Assembly (NCBI GenBank): GCA_020434605.1
Contig: JAGRAL010000251.1
Span: forward strand, 1 to 7,667
Length of the DNA: 7,667 nt
Direction of reading: 5' to 3'
Origin: Bdellovibrionales bacterium
Lineage (GTDB): Bacteria > Bdellovibrionota > Bdellovibrionia > Bdellovibrionales > UBA840
The position numbers and the translations under genes were made by a program. Of this stretch, positions 1 to 6,492 are shown one piece after another. Under the pieces are notes generated by a model, which did not search any database, had not been told where the DNA came from, and worked only from the letters and a program-made list of their open reading frames with translations. Position 1 is the stretch's first letter, and every line of letters begins with the position of its first letter.

Positions 1-7
1 TATTTTA

Positions 8-13
8 ATTATA
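8..13 (-). promoter_or_regulatory. -10-like box for the gene beyond the left edge
   Basis: Read on the minus strand, these six bases are a perfect TATAAT. They lie in a very AT-rich stretch downstream of the tig terminator and point out of the left edge. I see no good -35 hexamer 16-18 nt upstream (the region reads CACTCC). The box is therefore only a weak hint that the next minus-strand gene, classically clpP after tig, has its own promoter. In such AT-rich DNA it could be chance. Confidence 0.25.
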
Positions 14-36
14 ACTTAAAATAAAGGGGAGGAGTG

Positions 37-76
37 AAAAAAGCTCGAGTGTGAAGAAATCTTCACACTCATAGCT
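37..76 (-). terminator. Rho-independent terminator of tig
   Basis: A perfect 10-bp stem pairs 47-56 (gagtgtgaag) with 61-70 (cttcacactc) around a 4-nt loop. It may be lengthened by AGCT at 42-45 pairing with AGCT at 73-76 across a small internal loop. On the minus strand the stem is followed within 4 nt by six Ts (complement of A37-A42), as in an intrinsic terminator. No T-run follows on the plus strand, so it acts leftward only. It begins about 12 nt after the tig stop codon, so tig is probably transcribed as a unit ending here. Confidence 0.85.
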
Positions 77-87
77 CATTATATGGC

Positions 88-1395
88 TTAGGCTTCGTCT
101 TTCAGCTTAGACTTGTCAACTTCTTCAATTTTACAGTCTTGAGCTACCATATCTAAAACTTTTTCTTCAATGATTTGGTAATCAAGGCGCGATTGAGAAT
201 CTTCTTTTTTGTAAAACTGATTTAGTTGCTCCAAAGAGATTCCTGACTCTTCGGCATACGCACGTAATTTTTGAGTGCGGTCATCCTCAGTTACTTTTAC
301 ATCTTTTAATTTAGCTAAGGCGTTTACTACATAACCAGATTGAATCATAAATTTTGCAGCGTCGTCTAACTCAGTCGCCCACTTAGTTTCATACTCTTTA
401 AGATCGGCTTCTGTTAAACCCTGATTTTGCATGCGTGATTGCATGTCTTTTAGTAAAGTTTCACGTTGTTCACTAACTTGTGTTTTAGGAACCTCAAAAG
501 GGTTTTCGTTAACTAGTGCGCGTAAAATGCGTTTACGGAAATCTTCAGCGATTCTAGTAGACTCACGCTTCTCGATGCTTTCTCGGATGTTAGTCTTAAG
601 AGCCTCTAGATTTTCGTATGTACCTACAGTCTTTGCAAACTCATCGTTTAAGTCTGGTGTTTGCTTTTCTTGGATCTTACGTAACTTCACATTAAACTCA
701 ACAGGTTTACCAGCGATATCTGTAGCGTGGTAATCATCAGGAAATTTTACGCTTACTTTTCTGTCGCTACCTACACTCATTCCAACTAGCTGCTCTTCAA
801 AGCCTGGAATAAATTGGTTAGAACCAATTTCAAGAGGGTAGTTTTCACCTTTTCCGCCAGCCAAAGGTTCTCCATCAATAAATCCCTCAAAATCGATCAT
901 AGCAATGTCGCCAGACGCTAAAACCGGTCTTGCAGAGTCTACATTAGTAGTTTTGCTGTCTTGTAAATTTTTTAAGATGTCGTTTACTTGCTCTTCGCCA
1001 ACGGCCATTTTTTCTTTTTGAATTTTAAGTCCAGAGATCTTTTTTAGCTCAACATTAGGACGAATCTCTACAGTTGCTGAAAATAAAAACTCTTGCCCCT
1101 CTTCAACGTTATCAAAAGCAATTTGTGGGTATGATACTGGGTCAATTGCATGCTCAATTAGGGCTTTCAGGTATGCATCTTTTACTAAATCATTTACCAC
1201 ATCAGAGATCACATGCCCCTTATACTTTTGCTTAATTACAGGCATTGGAGCTTTCCCTTTTCTAAATCCAGGGATGTTTACTTGGCTTTGGATGCCTTTA
1301 TAGGCTTTCTCGAAGGTTGAGTTAACGGTCTCTGGTGGAACCACGATTGAAATTTTACGTTCTAAACCGGAAATTTTTTCTAAATTTGACTTCAT
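88..1395 (-). CDS. tig: Trigger factor, ribosome-associated chaperone
   Basis: Trigger factor sits at the ribosome exit tunnel, shields nascent chains and has peptidyl-prolyl isomerase activity. The 435-residue length matches the family (about 430-450). The N-terminal ribosome-binding domain (about 1-115) has the signature loop GFRKGKAP at 43-50, which contacts the large subunit. A FKBP-type PPIase domain follows at about 160-245 (DFEGFIDGEPLAGG, then PGFEEQLVGM). The rest, about 250-435, is the helical C-terminal chaperone domain, rich in charged residues. The start is well supported: GGAG lies 5 nt upstream of the ATG on the minus strand, inside a GAGGAGAAGGA purine tract. A promoter candidate lies about 26 nt upstream and a strong terminator follows, so it may be monocistronic rather than joined to clpP. 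It is divergent from the ArsA-like operon. Confidence 0.97.
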   Translation of the reverse strand: MKSNLEKISGLERKISIVVPPETVNSTFEKAYKGIQSQVNIPGFRKGKAPMPVIKQKYKGHVISDVVNDLVKDAYLKALIEHAIDPVSYPQIAFDNVEEGQEFLFSATVEIRPNVELKKISGLKIQKEKMAVGEEQVNDILKNLQDSKTTNVDSARPVLASGDIAMIDFEGFIDGEPLAGGKGENYPLEIGSNQFIPGFEEQLVGMSVGSDRKVSVKFPDDYHATDIAGKPVEFNVKLRKIQEKQTPDLNDEFAKTVGTYENLEALKTNIRESIEKRESTRIAEDFRKRILRALVNENPFEVPKTQVSEQRETLLKDMQSRMQNQGLTEADLKEYETKWATELDDAAKFMIQSGYVVNALAKLKDVKVTEDDRTQKLRAYAEESGISLEQLNQFYKKEDSQSRLDYQIIEEKVLDMVAQDCKIEEVDKSKLKDEA

Positions 1396-1420
1396 TCCTT
1401 CTCCTCATTTTTGTGCCGCC

Positions 1421-1449
1421 AAATTAGGAGAATCGAGCCTGAAAAGCAA
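1421..1449 (-). promoter_or_regulatory. Candidate sigma-70-type promoter of tig
   Basis: On the minus strand TTGCTT (1449-1444) is followed after exactly 17 nt by TAATTT (1426-1421). These are 4/6 and 4/6 matches to the -35 and -10 consensus with ideal spacing. Transcription would start near 1414, giving a 5' leader of about 20 nt that still contains the GGAG ribosome binding site of tig. The placement is plausible, but the match was found by eye. Confidence 0.45.
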
Positions 1450-1477
1450 GGTTTAATGCACAAATTTTCGATTTTCA

Positions 1478-1507
1478 TAGACACTAGAGCCGTATTCACC
1501 AAATAAT
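1478..1507 (+). promoter_or_regulatory. Candidate promoter of the ArsA-like operon, possibly leaderless
   Basis: TAGACA (1478-1483) and AATAAT (1502-1507) are each 5/6 matches to the -35 and -10 consensus, with an 18-nt spacer. The -10 box ends 7 nt before the ATG at 1515, so the expected start of transcription falls on or next to that A. This agrees with the absence of any Shine-Dalgarno sequence before the ATG (the preceding bases are CGAAACC). The operon would then be read from a leaderless mRNA. The call is a prediction from two short motifs. Confidence 0.4.
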
Positions 1508-1514
1508 CGAAACC

Positions 1515-2399
1515 ATGTCGCAACCGAGCTTATTTTTCATAACTGGTAAGGGTGGGGTAGGTAAATCTACTACAGCTGCTCTCATAGCAAAGCACCATGC
1601 AAATCTTGGCAAGCGTGTGCTCTTGGTCGAAATCGGCGATAGCTCGTATTACAGCATGCTCTTTAAAAAACCGATTGCATTTGATCCTGTAGAGGTAAGT
1701 TCTAACTTATTTGTTAGTCATTGGCAGTGGTTTCGTTGTTTAAAAGAGTATGTAACCCACGTGATCAAGATAGAGACGGTGACGAACTTGTTTTTTGAAA
1801 ATGCAGTGATGAAAAGTATTATTCAGGTAGCCCCAGGTCTTCCAGAAATAGCTCTTTTAGGTAAGTTTACAAGTAGTATTCGTCATGTGGGTCCAAGTAT
1901 GCCGTATGATATTGTTGTGATGGATGCGCATTCTACTGGTCATGCTTTAAGTATGTTGCGAGCTCCAAAAGGTCTGTTTGAGACAATAGGATTTGGTCCT
2001 CTAGGTGACCACTCAAAAGGCATACACGACACAATGATGGATAGCGAACTAGTAAAGTATATTACAGTTTGTCTGCCGGAAGAATTACCCGTTACCGAGA
2101 CAGTTGAGTTTACCGAAACGTTAAAAACTGAGTTTAAGATTGAAAGCGAAGTCTGGCTTAATAAAGTACTACCCATTCAGGCAGATGCGGAAACGATTGA
2201 TCAATGGCAAGAGACGGCAGCGACAGATGATGTTAAAAAAGCGGCCAATTATATTCAGGGACAAGTTCAAAAACAAAAAACTAGCTTTGAGATTTTAGAA
2301 AAAACAGACCGATTGCACAAAATCATTTATTACAGATCCTTAGATGGAGAAGCCATCAACTGGCTTAGTAACTTAGAAAAGGAGAGCAAAGATGTTTAG
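1515..2399 (+). CDS. ArsA/Get3-like P-loop ATPase, subunit A
   Basis: A cytoplasmic SIMIBI-class ATPase of the ArsA/Get3 family, 294 residues, about the size of a single ArsA half. Visible motifs are the deviant Walker A GKGGVGKST at 11-19 with signature Lys12, the Walker B strand YDIVVMD ending at Asp137, the switch-II-like DAHSTGH at 137-143 (DTAPTGH in ArsA), APGLPE at 106-111, and an adenine-loop-like LPEELPVTET from 187. Switch I reads VEIGDSS around 38-44 instead of DPA. Only Cys75 and Cys186 are present, so there is no arsenite site and no Get3 CxxC zinc motif. It resembles the first member of the paired actinobacterial proteins of Rv3679 type (family recall). ATG1515 is the only usable start: an in-frame TAG lies at 1485-1487, and there is no Shine-Dalgarno. 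It overlaps subunit B by 8 nt, suggesting a stoichiometric pair. The substrate is unknown. Confidence 0.88.
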   Translation: MSQPSLFFITGKGGVGKSTTAALIAKHHANLGKRVLLVEIGDSSYYSMLFKKPIAFDPVEVSSNLFVSHWQWFRCLKEYVTHVIKIETVTNLFFENAVMKSIIQVAPGLPEIALLGKFTSSIRHVGPSMPYDIVVMDAHSTGHALSMLRAPKGLFETIGFGPLGDHSKGIHDTMMDSELVKYITVCLPEELPVTETVEFTETLKTEFKIESEVWLNKVLPIQADAETIDQWQETAATDDVKKAANYIQGQVQKQKTSFEILEKTDRLHKIIYYRSLDGEAINWLSNLEKESKDV

Positions 2400-3429
2400 T
2401 TTGCTTAGCTCTCATAAACTTATTTTAAGTGTGGGTACTGGGGGAGTGGGAAAAACCACTGTGTCAGCAAGTCTTGCTGTAGCAGCCGCTATGGCTGGTA
2501 AAAAAGTTTTGGTAGTTACCATAGATCCTTCTAAAAGGTTAAAGACTGCATTAGGTCTAGATGACTTGGGCACCGATATTACTAAGGTGAACTTAGAAGC
2601 CAAAGGGGAGCTCTATGCTTCTCTTTTAGATCCTAAAAAAATCTTTGATTCGTTCATTAAAAAGAACGCAAAAAACCCAGAGCTTTGTGAAAAGATTTTT
2701 GCAAATAAATTATATCAAAATATAAGTTCATTATTAGCAGGCTCTCAAGAGTTTACTTCGCTTGAGTTTGTCTTAGAGGCATACGAATCCAATCGCTTTG
2801 ATCTGATTATCCTCGATACTCCTCCCTCACAACATGCGATTGACTTTTTGAGAGCTCCTCAAAGATTTTATCACCTCTTTGATGATAAGGTTGTGTCATG
2901 GTTTCAGACAAATGGAGATATTGGCTTCTTAGCTAAGATTGTGCACTCAGGTACTAAAAAAGCAACGGCAGTTCTTGAAAGATTGGTGGGTAAAGGTTTT
3001 TTAACTGAAATCTATGAGTTTTTCTCATTGGTTGGAAGTTTGGCAGGAACAATTCAAAGACGTAGTATAGAGGCGCAAAACTTACTGAGTAGTCCCGAGG
3101 CTGCCTTTTGTTTAGTGAGTTCTTTTGATCCGATCAAAACTGTAGAAGCAAAAGAACTATATCGACTACTAAAGCGTGAGGGGTATTCACTTAGAGCAGT
3201 AGTGATGAATAGAGCATTTCCATTTATAGAAAATACGGATTCGATGCCAAAGGATTTTTTAGCTGTTTACAATGATCTGGCAGAAAGATTTAAGGAGCAA
3301 AAGTTACTTCAGCGCAGTATGCTTGAAGAAATTGCTGGCGATGTTGCCTATTTATCCATTCCTGAGCAAGATTTTGAGATTTCTAGCCTTGAAGCTTTGA
3401 AGACTTTAAGCCAGTCTATATTCATATGA
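2392..3429 (+). CDS. ArsA/Get3-like P-loop ATPase, subunit B
   Basis: Second member of the ATPase pair, 345 residues. The P-loop GTGGVGKTT at 15-23 keeps the Walker lysine (Lys21) but has Thr16 where the deviant Walker A signature lysine normally sits. Switch I is TIDPSKRL at 43-50, the Walker B/switch II segment is ILDTPPSQH at 140-148, followed by the conserved-looking AIDFLRAP, and SQEFTSLE lies at 118-125. This set is what I recall for the Rv3680-type partner of bacterial Get3-like pairs. No CxxC is present (Cys99 stands alone), so neither arsenite nor zinc binding is supported. The start is backed by GGAG at 2381-2384, 7 nt upstream of the ATG, inside the end of subunit A. It overlaps the next gene by ATGA. 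The likely assembly is a heterodimer with subunit A. The client could be a membrane or tail-anchored protein, which is inferred only from the Get3 relationship. Confidence 0.88.
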   Translation: MFSLLSSHKLILSVGTGGVGKTTVSASLAVAAAMAGKKVLVVTIDPSKRLKTALGLDDLGTDITKVNLEAKGELYASLLDPKKIFDSFIKKNAKNPELCEKIFANKLYQNISSLLAGSQEFTSLEFVLEAYESNRFDLIILDTPPSQHAIDFLRAPQRFYHLFDDKVVSWFQTNGDIGFLAKIVHSGTKKATAVLERLVGKGFLTEIYEFFSLVGSLAGTIQRRSIEAQNLLSSPEAAFCLVSSFDPIKTVEAKELYRLLKREGYSLRAVVMNRAFPFIENTDSMPKDFLAVYNDLAERFKEQKLLQRSMLEEIAGDVAYLSIPEQDFEISSLEALKTLSQSIFI

Positions 3430-4478
3430 AACGACTTTTTTTATTATTCTTATGTATCGGCTGTGTTGGGACGCAAAAACCTTTAGCTCCAGACATTGAG
3501 GACTCTTATCACAAGGCTCTTGATTTAACAGAGTCATCAAAAGCTGATAAAGCTTTAAAGGCATGGGATCAATTTTTACAAAAATATCCTACCACAAGGC
3601 TAACGGCATCAGCTTTATATTATAAAGCGGTAAGCTATGAAAGGCTGGGGCAATACCAATCTGCTGTAAATACTTACCGATCAGCGATCACAATTTGGGG
3701 TGTACGTAGTGACAAGGATAGAGCACAGTCCTTATTAAGAATATCTGCATGCTATGAAGCGATGTCAGAAAATGCTAAAAGCTTGGCAACCTTACAAGAA
3801 CTAGAAAAAGATAAAAGCATATTGAGCTATGCGCAAAGAAACATTGAGATTCCAGCAAGAAAAGCATTGCTATATGCTAAAGAGAAAAATTCCGACGAAG
3901 CCAAAAAGTATTACAAAATAGCTACCAAAAACATGAATCAATACTTACGTCAATCAGGTGCTAAAACAAATGAGTGGCTTGCCGAAATTTTATATCGCTT
4001 GAGTGAAACAAACCCGGCCTTATCACTCCCAGATTTTCAGGCAGCGATAGATGCCCTAGCTATTAATCAATCTTACCTAGCAAAAACAATTGAAATGGAC
4101 ATCCCATTTTGGTCTGCAAAGGCTACGCAAAGACTTAGTTTGCAATTAGAAGGTCTTAAAACCTATTTGCAAAAATATGTTACATCAACTGACGTTATAG
4201 AAAGACGCGAGCAAGAAGAGCAACAAAGGCAAATGGCCGCTAGTTTTATTGATGTTCTTGATAAATTGTCGCATGAGTTTTTGTCTGATTCAAAAGTCTA
4301 TGAAGATAAAGTCGCTCCCATTCAGCAAAAGATAAAGTCTCAGGTGGTAGATCTTTTGTTAGTTCGTAGTAGTGGCGAGGGATTGACTGAAGAATCACAG
4401 CAGCGACAAGGATTGAAGCGCGGCAAGAAAGAAGCTTTACCTCCTAAAAAAACATCGCCAGTGGATCCTAATCTATGA
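3426..4478 (+). CDS. Putative TPR-repeat lipoprotein
   Basis: The 350-residue protein starts with a short basic, very hydrophobic signal (MKRLFLLFLCIGC) ending in a lipobox-like CIGC, with Cys13 as probable lipidation site. The -3 residue is Cys rather than the usual Leu, so the lipobox is imperfect. Helical tetratricopeptide-like repeats follow at about 25-58, 61-94, 99-130 and 143-170, the clearest being ALYYKAVSYERLGQYQSAVNT at 63-83 (in part). A charged, Gln/Glu-rich helix lies at 257-275, and the C-terminus is Lys-rich then Pro-rich (331-350). Export to the envelope and a scaffold role in protein-protein contact are inferred from the signal and repeats. There is no ribosome binding site, and the ATG overlaps the previous stop as ATGA, so translation is probably coupled. 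It resembles BamD/YbgF-type TPR envelope proteins in form only, and no specific family is recognised. Confidence 0.75.
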   Translation: MKRLFLLFLCIGCVGTQKPLAPDIEDSYHKALDLTESSKADKALKAWDQFLQKYPTTRLTASALYYKAVSYERLGQYQSAVNTYRSAITIWGVRSDKDRAQSLLRISACYEAMSENAKSLATLQELEKDKSILSYAQRNIEIPARKALLYAKEKNSDEAKKYYKIATKNMNQYLRQSGAKTNEWLAEILYRLSETNPALSLPDFQAAIDALAINQSYLAKTIEMDIPFWSAKATQRLSLQLEGLKTYLQKYVTSTDVIERREQEEQQRQMAASFIDVLDKLSHEFLSDSKVYEDKVAPIQQKIKSQVVDLLLVRSSGEGLTEESQQRQGLKRGKKEALPPKKTSPVDPNL

Positions 4479-5230
4479 ATATGTTAAAGCGCTTAACATT
4501 TGGTTTTCAAAGCTTTTTTGTTGGTTTCAGAATGGTTAGAAAACATCCATCGTTACTAAAATATATTTTGATACCCATCTTTATCTCGATACTGTTTATG
4601 AGTTTCGGTCTTTACTTCTCATTTGAAATTTTACCGGCTTGGGTAAAAGAATTTTTTCCGCAGACAGAAAGCATTTTCAAGCAGACATTGTACTGGATAT
4701 CCATGGTCTTTGCAGCGGTAAGCACATTTTTACTAGTAATCTTAAATTCATTTGTACTCGCAAACATATTAAATATACCAATGAACACTAAACTTTGTGA
4801 GAAACTACTTAAGAAAGAATTTAATTGGGAAGCTAAATCCAGAAACTTTAAAGAGTTTGTAAAAACCTTTATCTATTTTCTATTGATAGGAATTGTAAAA
4901 ACTTTAATTATTTTAGTGATTGGCTTTTTTGCTTTTGCCCTATCATTTGTTCCTTTTTTAAGCCTTTTTGCCGCAGCCCTAGGTATGCTAGTGCTAGCGT
5001 TTGATTGTTCCGACATTACGTTTGAAATAAAAGAATGGGGTTTAAAACGTAGATGGCAGTTTTTTACTCAATATAAACCTGAGTTTTTAGGGTTTTCGTT
5101 TGGTATTGGTTTGTTTTCTTTAATACCCGGTTTGAACTTTGTGCTTTTACCGTTTATAGTTCTGGGTGCTAGTCACATGGTACAGACTCTAGATATGAGG
5201 AATTCAAATGGCACAATGTCAATCTCATGA
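4475..5230 (+). CDS. EI24/CysZ-family polytopic inner membrane protein
   Basis: A 251-residue integral membrane protein. The N-terminus FGFQSFFVGFRMVRKHPSLL (9-28) and the C-terminal block FDCSDITFEI (176-185) with LIPGLNFVLLPFIVLGASHM (216-235) follow the pattern of the EI24 domain family, which includes the E. coli sulfate permease CysZ of nearly equal length (253). Hydrophobic segments lie at about 29-50, 72-100, 132-176 (long, perhaps two) and 203-233. Whether it transports sulfate cannot be read from the sequence, since many EI24 proteins are uncharacterised. The start at 4475 overlaps the previous stop as ATGA with a weak GGA 9 nt upstream. ATG at 4481 would give MLKRLTFGF, closer to the usual family start, so either is possible. 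The 23-nt overlap with gshA makes a sulfur or cysteine connection worth considering. Confidence 0.78.
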   Translation: MNMLKRLTFGFQSFFVGFRMVRKHPSLLKYILIPIFISILFMSFGLYFSFEILPAWVKEFFPQTESIFKQTLYWISMVFAAVSTFLLVILNSFVLANILNIPMNTKLCEKLLKKEFNWEAKSRNFKEFVKTFIYFLLIGIVKTLIILVIGFFAFALSFVPFLSLFAAALGMLVLAFDCSDITFEIKEWGLKRRWQFFTQYKPEFLGFSFGIGLFSLIPGLNFVLLPFIVLGASHMVQTLDMRNSNGTMSIS

Positions 5231-6452
5231 AGCTATTATTAAACATCTTGATACGTTAAAAACTTGGCGAGAACAAAAAAAGAAAAGCTTACCTTTTCCA
5301 ATATACACAAGTGTTGATATCAGGGATGCGGGTTATAAAGTTGCAAGTGTAGACGCTAATATTTATCCGGCTGGATTTAATAACATCTGCGAAACCGATT
5401 TAGAACAAGCGCCCGAGATATTTAATGATTATATTACTGCTCATTACGAAACACCTATAAAAAACGTTCTGCTAATTACAGAAGAGCACACAAACAATGC
5501 TTACTATTGGCAAAATGTATACGCACTTATGAATTTTATTGCGGCCTCTGGGCGCGAAGTAAGAGTCACTATGCCTAAAGATATGAGTGAGTCCATGGAA
5601 ATTCAAAGTGCCTTTGGCAATAAAATAAAAATTAGTAAATCTAAAAGAAGTGGCGGAACGATAATTGTCGATGACGACTTTGTGCCGGATATTATTATTT
5701 CAAATAACGACTTCTCTGTGTCTTATGAGGATTGGAATAAAGGATTAAGCACTATTATCAACCCTCCGCGTGGTTTGGGCTGGTACCAAAGAAAAAAAAG
5801 CACACATTTTGAATACTATAATCAGTTGGCAGCAGAGTTTGCAGATATTATCCAACTAGATCCATGGATGTTTCAGGTAGACACTCAGCTTATTACTGAT
5901 TTCAACCCGAACCTTGAAGAGAGTAAAAAGAACCTGGCAGAAAAAGTAGATGCTATGATCGCGCGAGTTCGCGAGAATTATCAAAAGCGCAACCTTGATA
6001 TCACACCAACTATTTTTGTTAAAAACAACGCTGGTACCTATGGGTTAGCCGTTACAAAAGTAGAATCAGGTAAAGACATACTCGCTTGGAATAACCGAAC
6101 ACGTACAAAGATGAAGGCAGCAAAGGGTGGGCGAGACGTAGAGGAAATCATCATTCAAGAGGGAATCCCCACTACGATTAAATCTGAGGATGCTTCAGCT
6201 GAGCCGGCGATATATATGTTAGGGTGTCAGTTGTTAGGTGGATTTTTGCGTACGCACTCTGCAAAGGGACCAACGGATAGCCTGAATAGTCCAGGAGCTA
6301 TTTTTAAAAGATTGTGTGTGACAGATTTAAAAATGCAGCCTAGCAAATGCCCACTAGAAAACGTCTATGGTTGGGTGGCTACACTTAGCTGTTTAGCAAC
6401 AGGTTTAGAAGCCAAGTCTATGGGAGTAGAGTTTCCTGGATACAGACTTTAG
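5208..6452 (+). CDS. gshA: Glutamate-cysteine ligase, Acidithiobacillus-type GshA
   Basis: Catalyses ATP-dependent formation of gamma-glutamylcysteine from glutamate and cysteine, the first step of glutathione synthesis, in the cytoplasm. The 414-residue sequence matches, by recall, the 'T. ferrooxidans' GshA family (TIGR02049/PF08886), distinct from E. coli-type and plant-type ligases. Recognisable blocks are SVDIRDAGYKVASVDANIYP (35-54), then GFNNIC, FVKNNAGTYGLAV (270-282), IIIQEGIPT (314-322), MLGCQLLGGFLRTH (337-350) and NSPGAIFKRLC (360-370). The start is firm: GAGGA at 5197-5201 lies 6 nt upstream, and an in-frame TGA at 5196-5198 excludes an earlier start. It overlaps the EI24 gene by 23 nt and is the last tightly coupled gene of the operon. 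No gshB (glutathione synthetase) is in the window. Whether the end product is glutathione or gamma-glutamylcysteine is open. Confidence 0.9.
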   Translation: MAQCQSHEAIIKHLDTLKTWREQKKKSLPFPIYTSVDIRDAGYKVASVDANIYPAGFNNICETDLEQAPEIFNDYITAHYETPIKNVLLITEEHTNNAYYWQNVYALMNFIAASGREVRVTMPKDMSESMEIQSAFGNKIKISKSKRSGGTIIVDDDFVPDIIISNNDFSVSYEDWNKGLSTIINPPRGLGWYQRKKSTHFEYYNQLAAEFADIIQLDPWMFQVDTQLITDFNPNLEESKKNLAEKVDAMIARVRENYQKRNLDITPTIFVKNNAGTYGLAVTKVESGKDILAWNNRTRTKMKAAKGGRDVEEIIIQEGIPTTIKSEDASAEPAIYMLGCQLLGGFLRTHSAKGPTDSLNSPGAIFKRLCVTDLKMQPSKCPLENVYGWVATLSCLATGLEAKSMGVEFPGYRL

Positions 6453-6492
6453 TGCAGTTTACTTTTTGTTGTAACATTCCGAAACAATAGAC

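Noticed and set aside
431..733. Plus-strand open frame of 100 codons opposite tig
   Set aside because: It is an antisense shadow of the well-supported tig gene, with a Ser/Arg/Phe-rich, unstructured-looking translation and no ribosome binding site context worth noting. The open frames opposite the other genes (1940-2176, 2412-2603, 6747-6986) are rejected for the same reason.
811..830. 9-bp perfect inverted repeat (AAATTGGTT / AACCAATTT) with 2-nt spacer inside tig
   Set aside because: It lies in the PPIase-domain codons for EIGSNQF. A repeat of this size is expected by chance roughly at this scale in AT-rich DNA, and it has no T-run or promoter context.
6453..6492. Separate promoter for the gene at 6493
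   Set aside because: TTTACT at 6458-6463 is a fair -35, but the bases 17 nt later (GAAACA) do not resemble a -10, and AACAAT lies too close to the ATG. Read-through from gshA is simpler.
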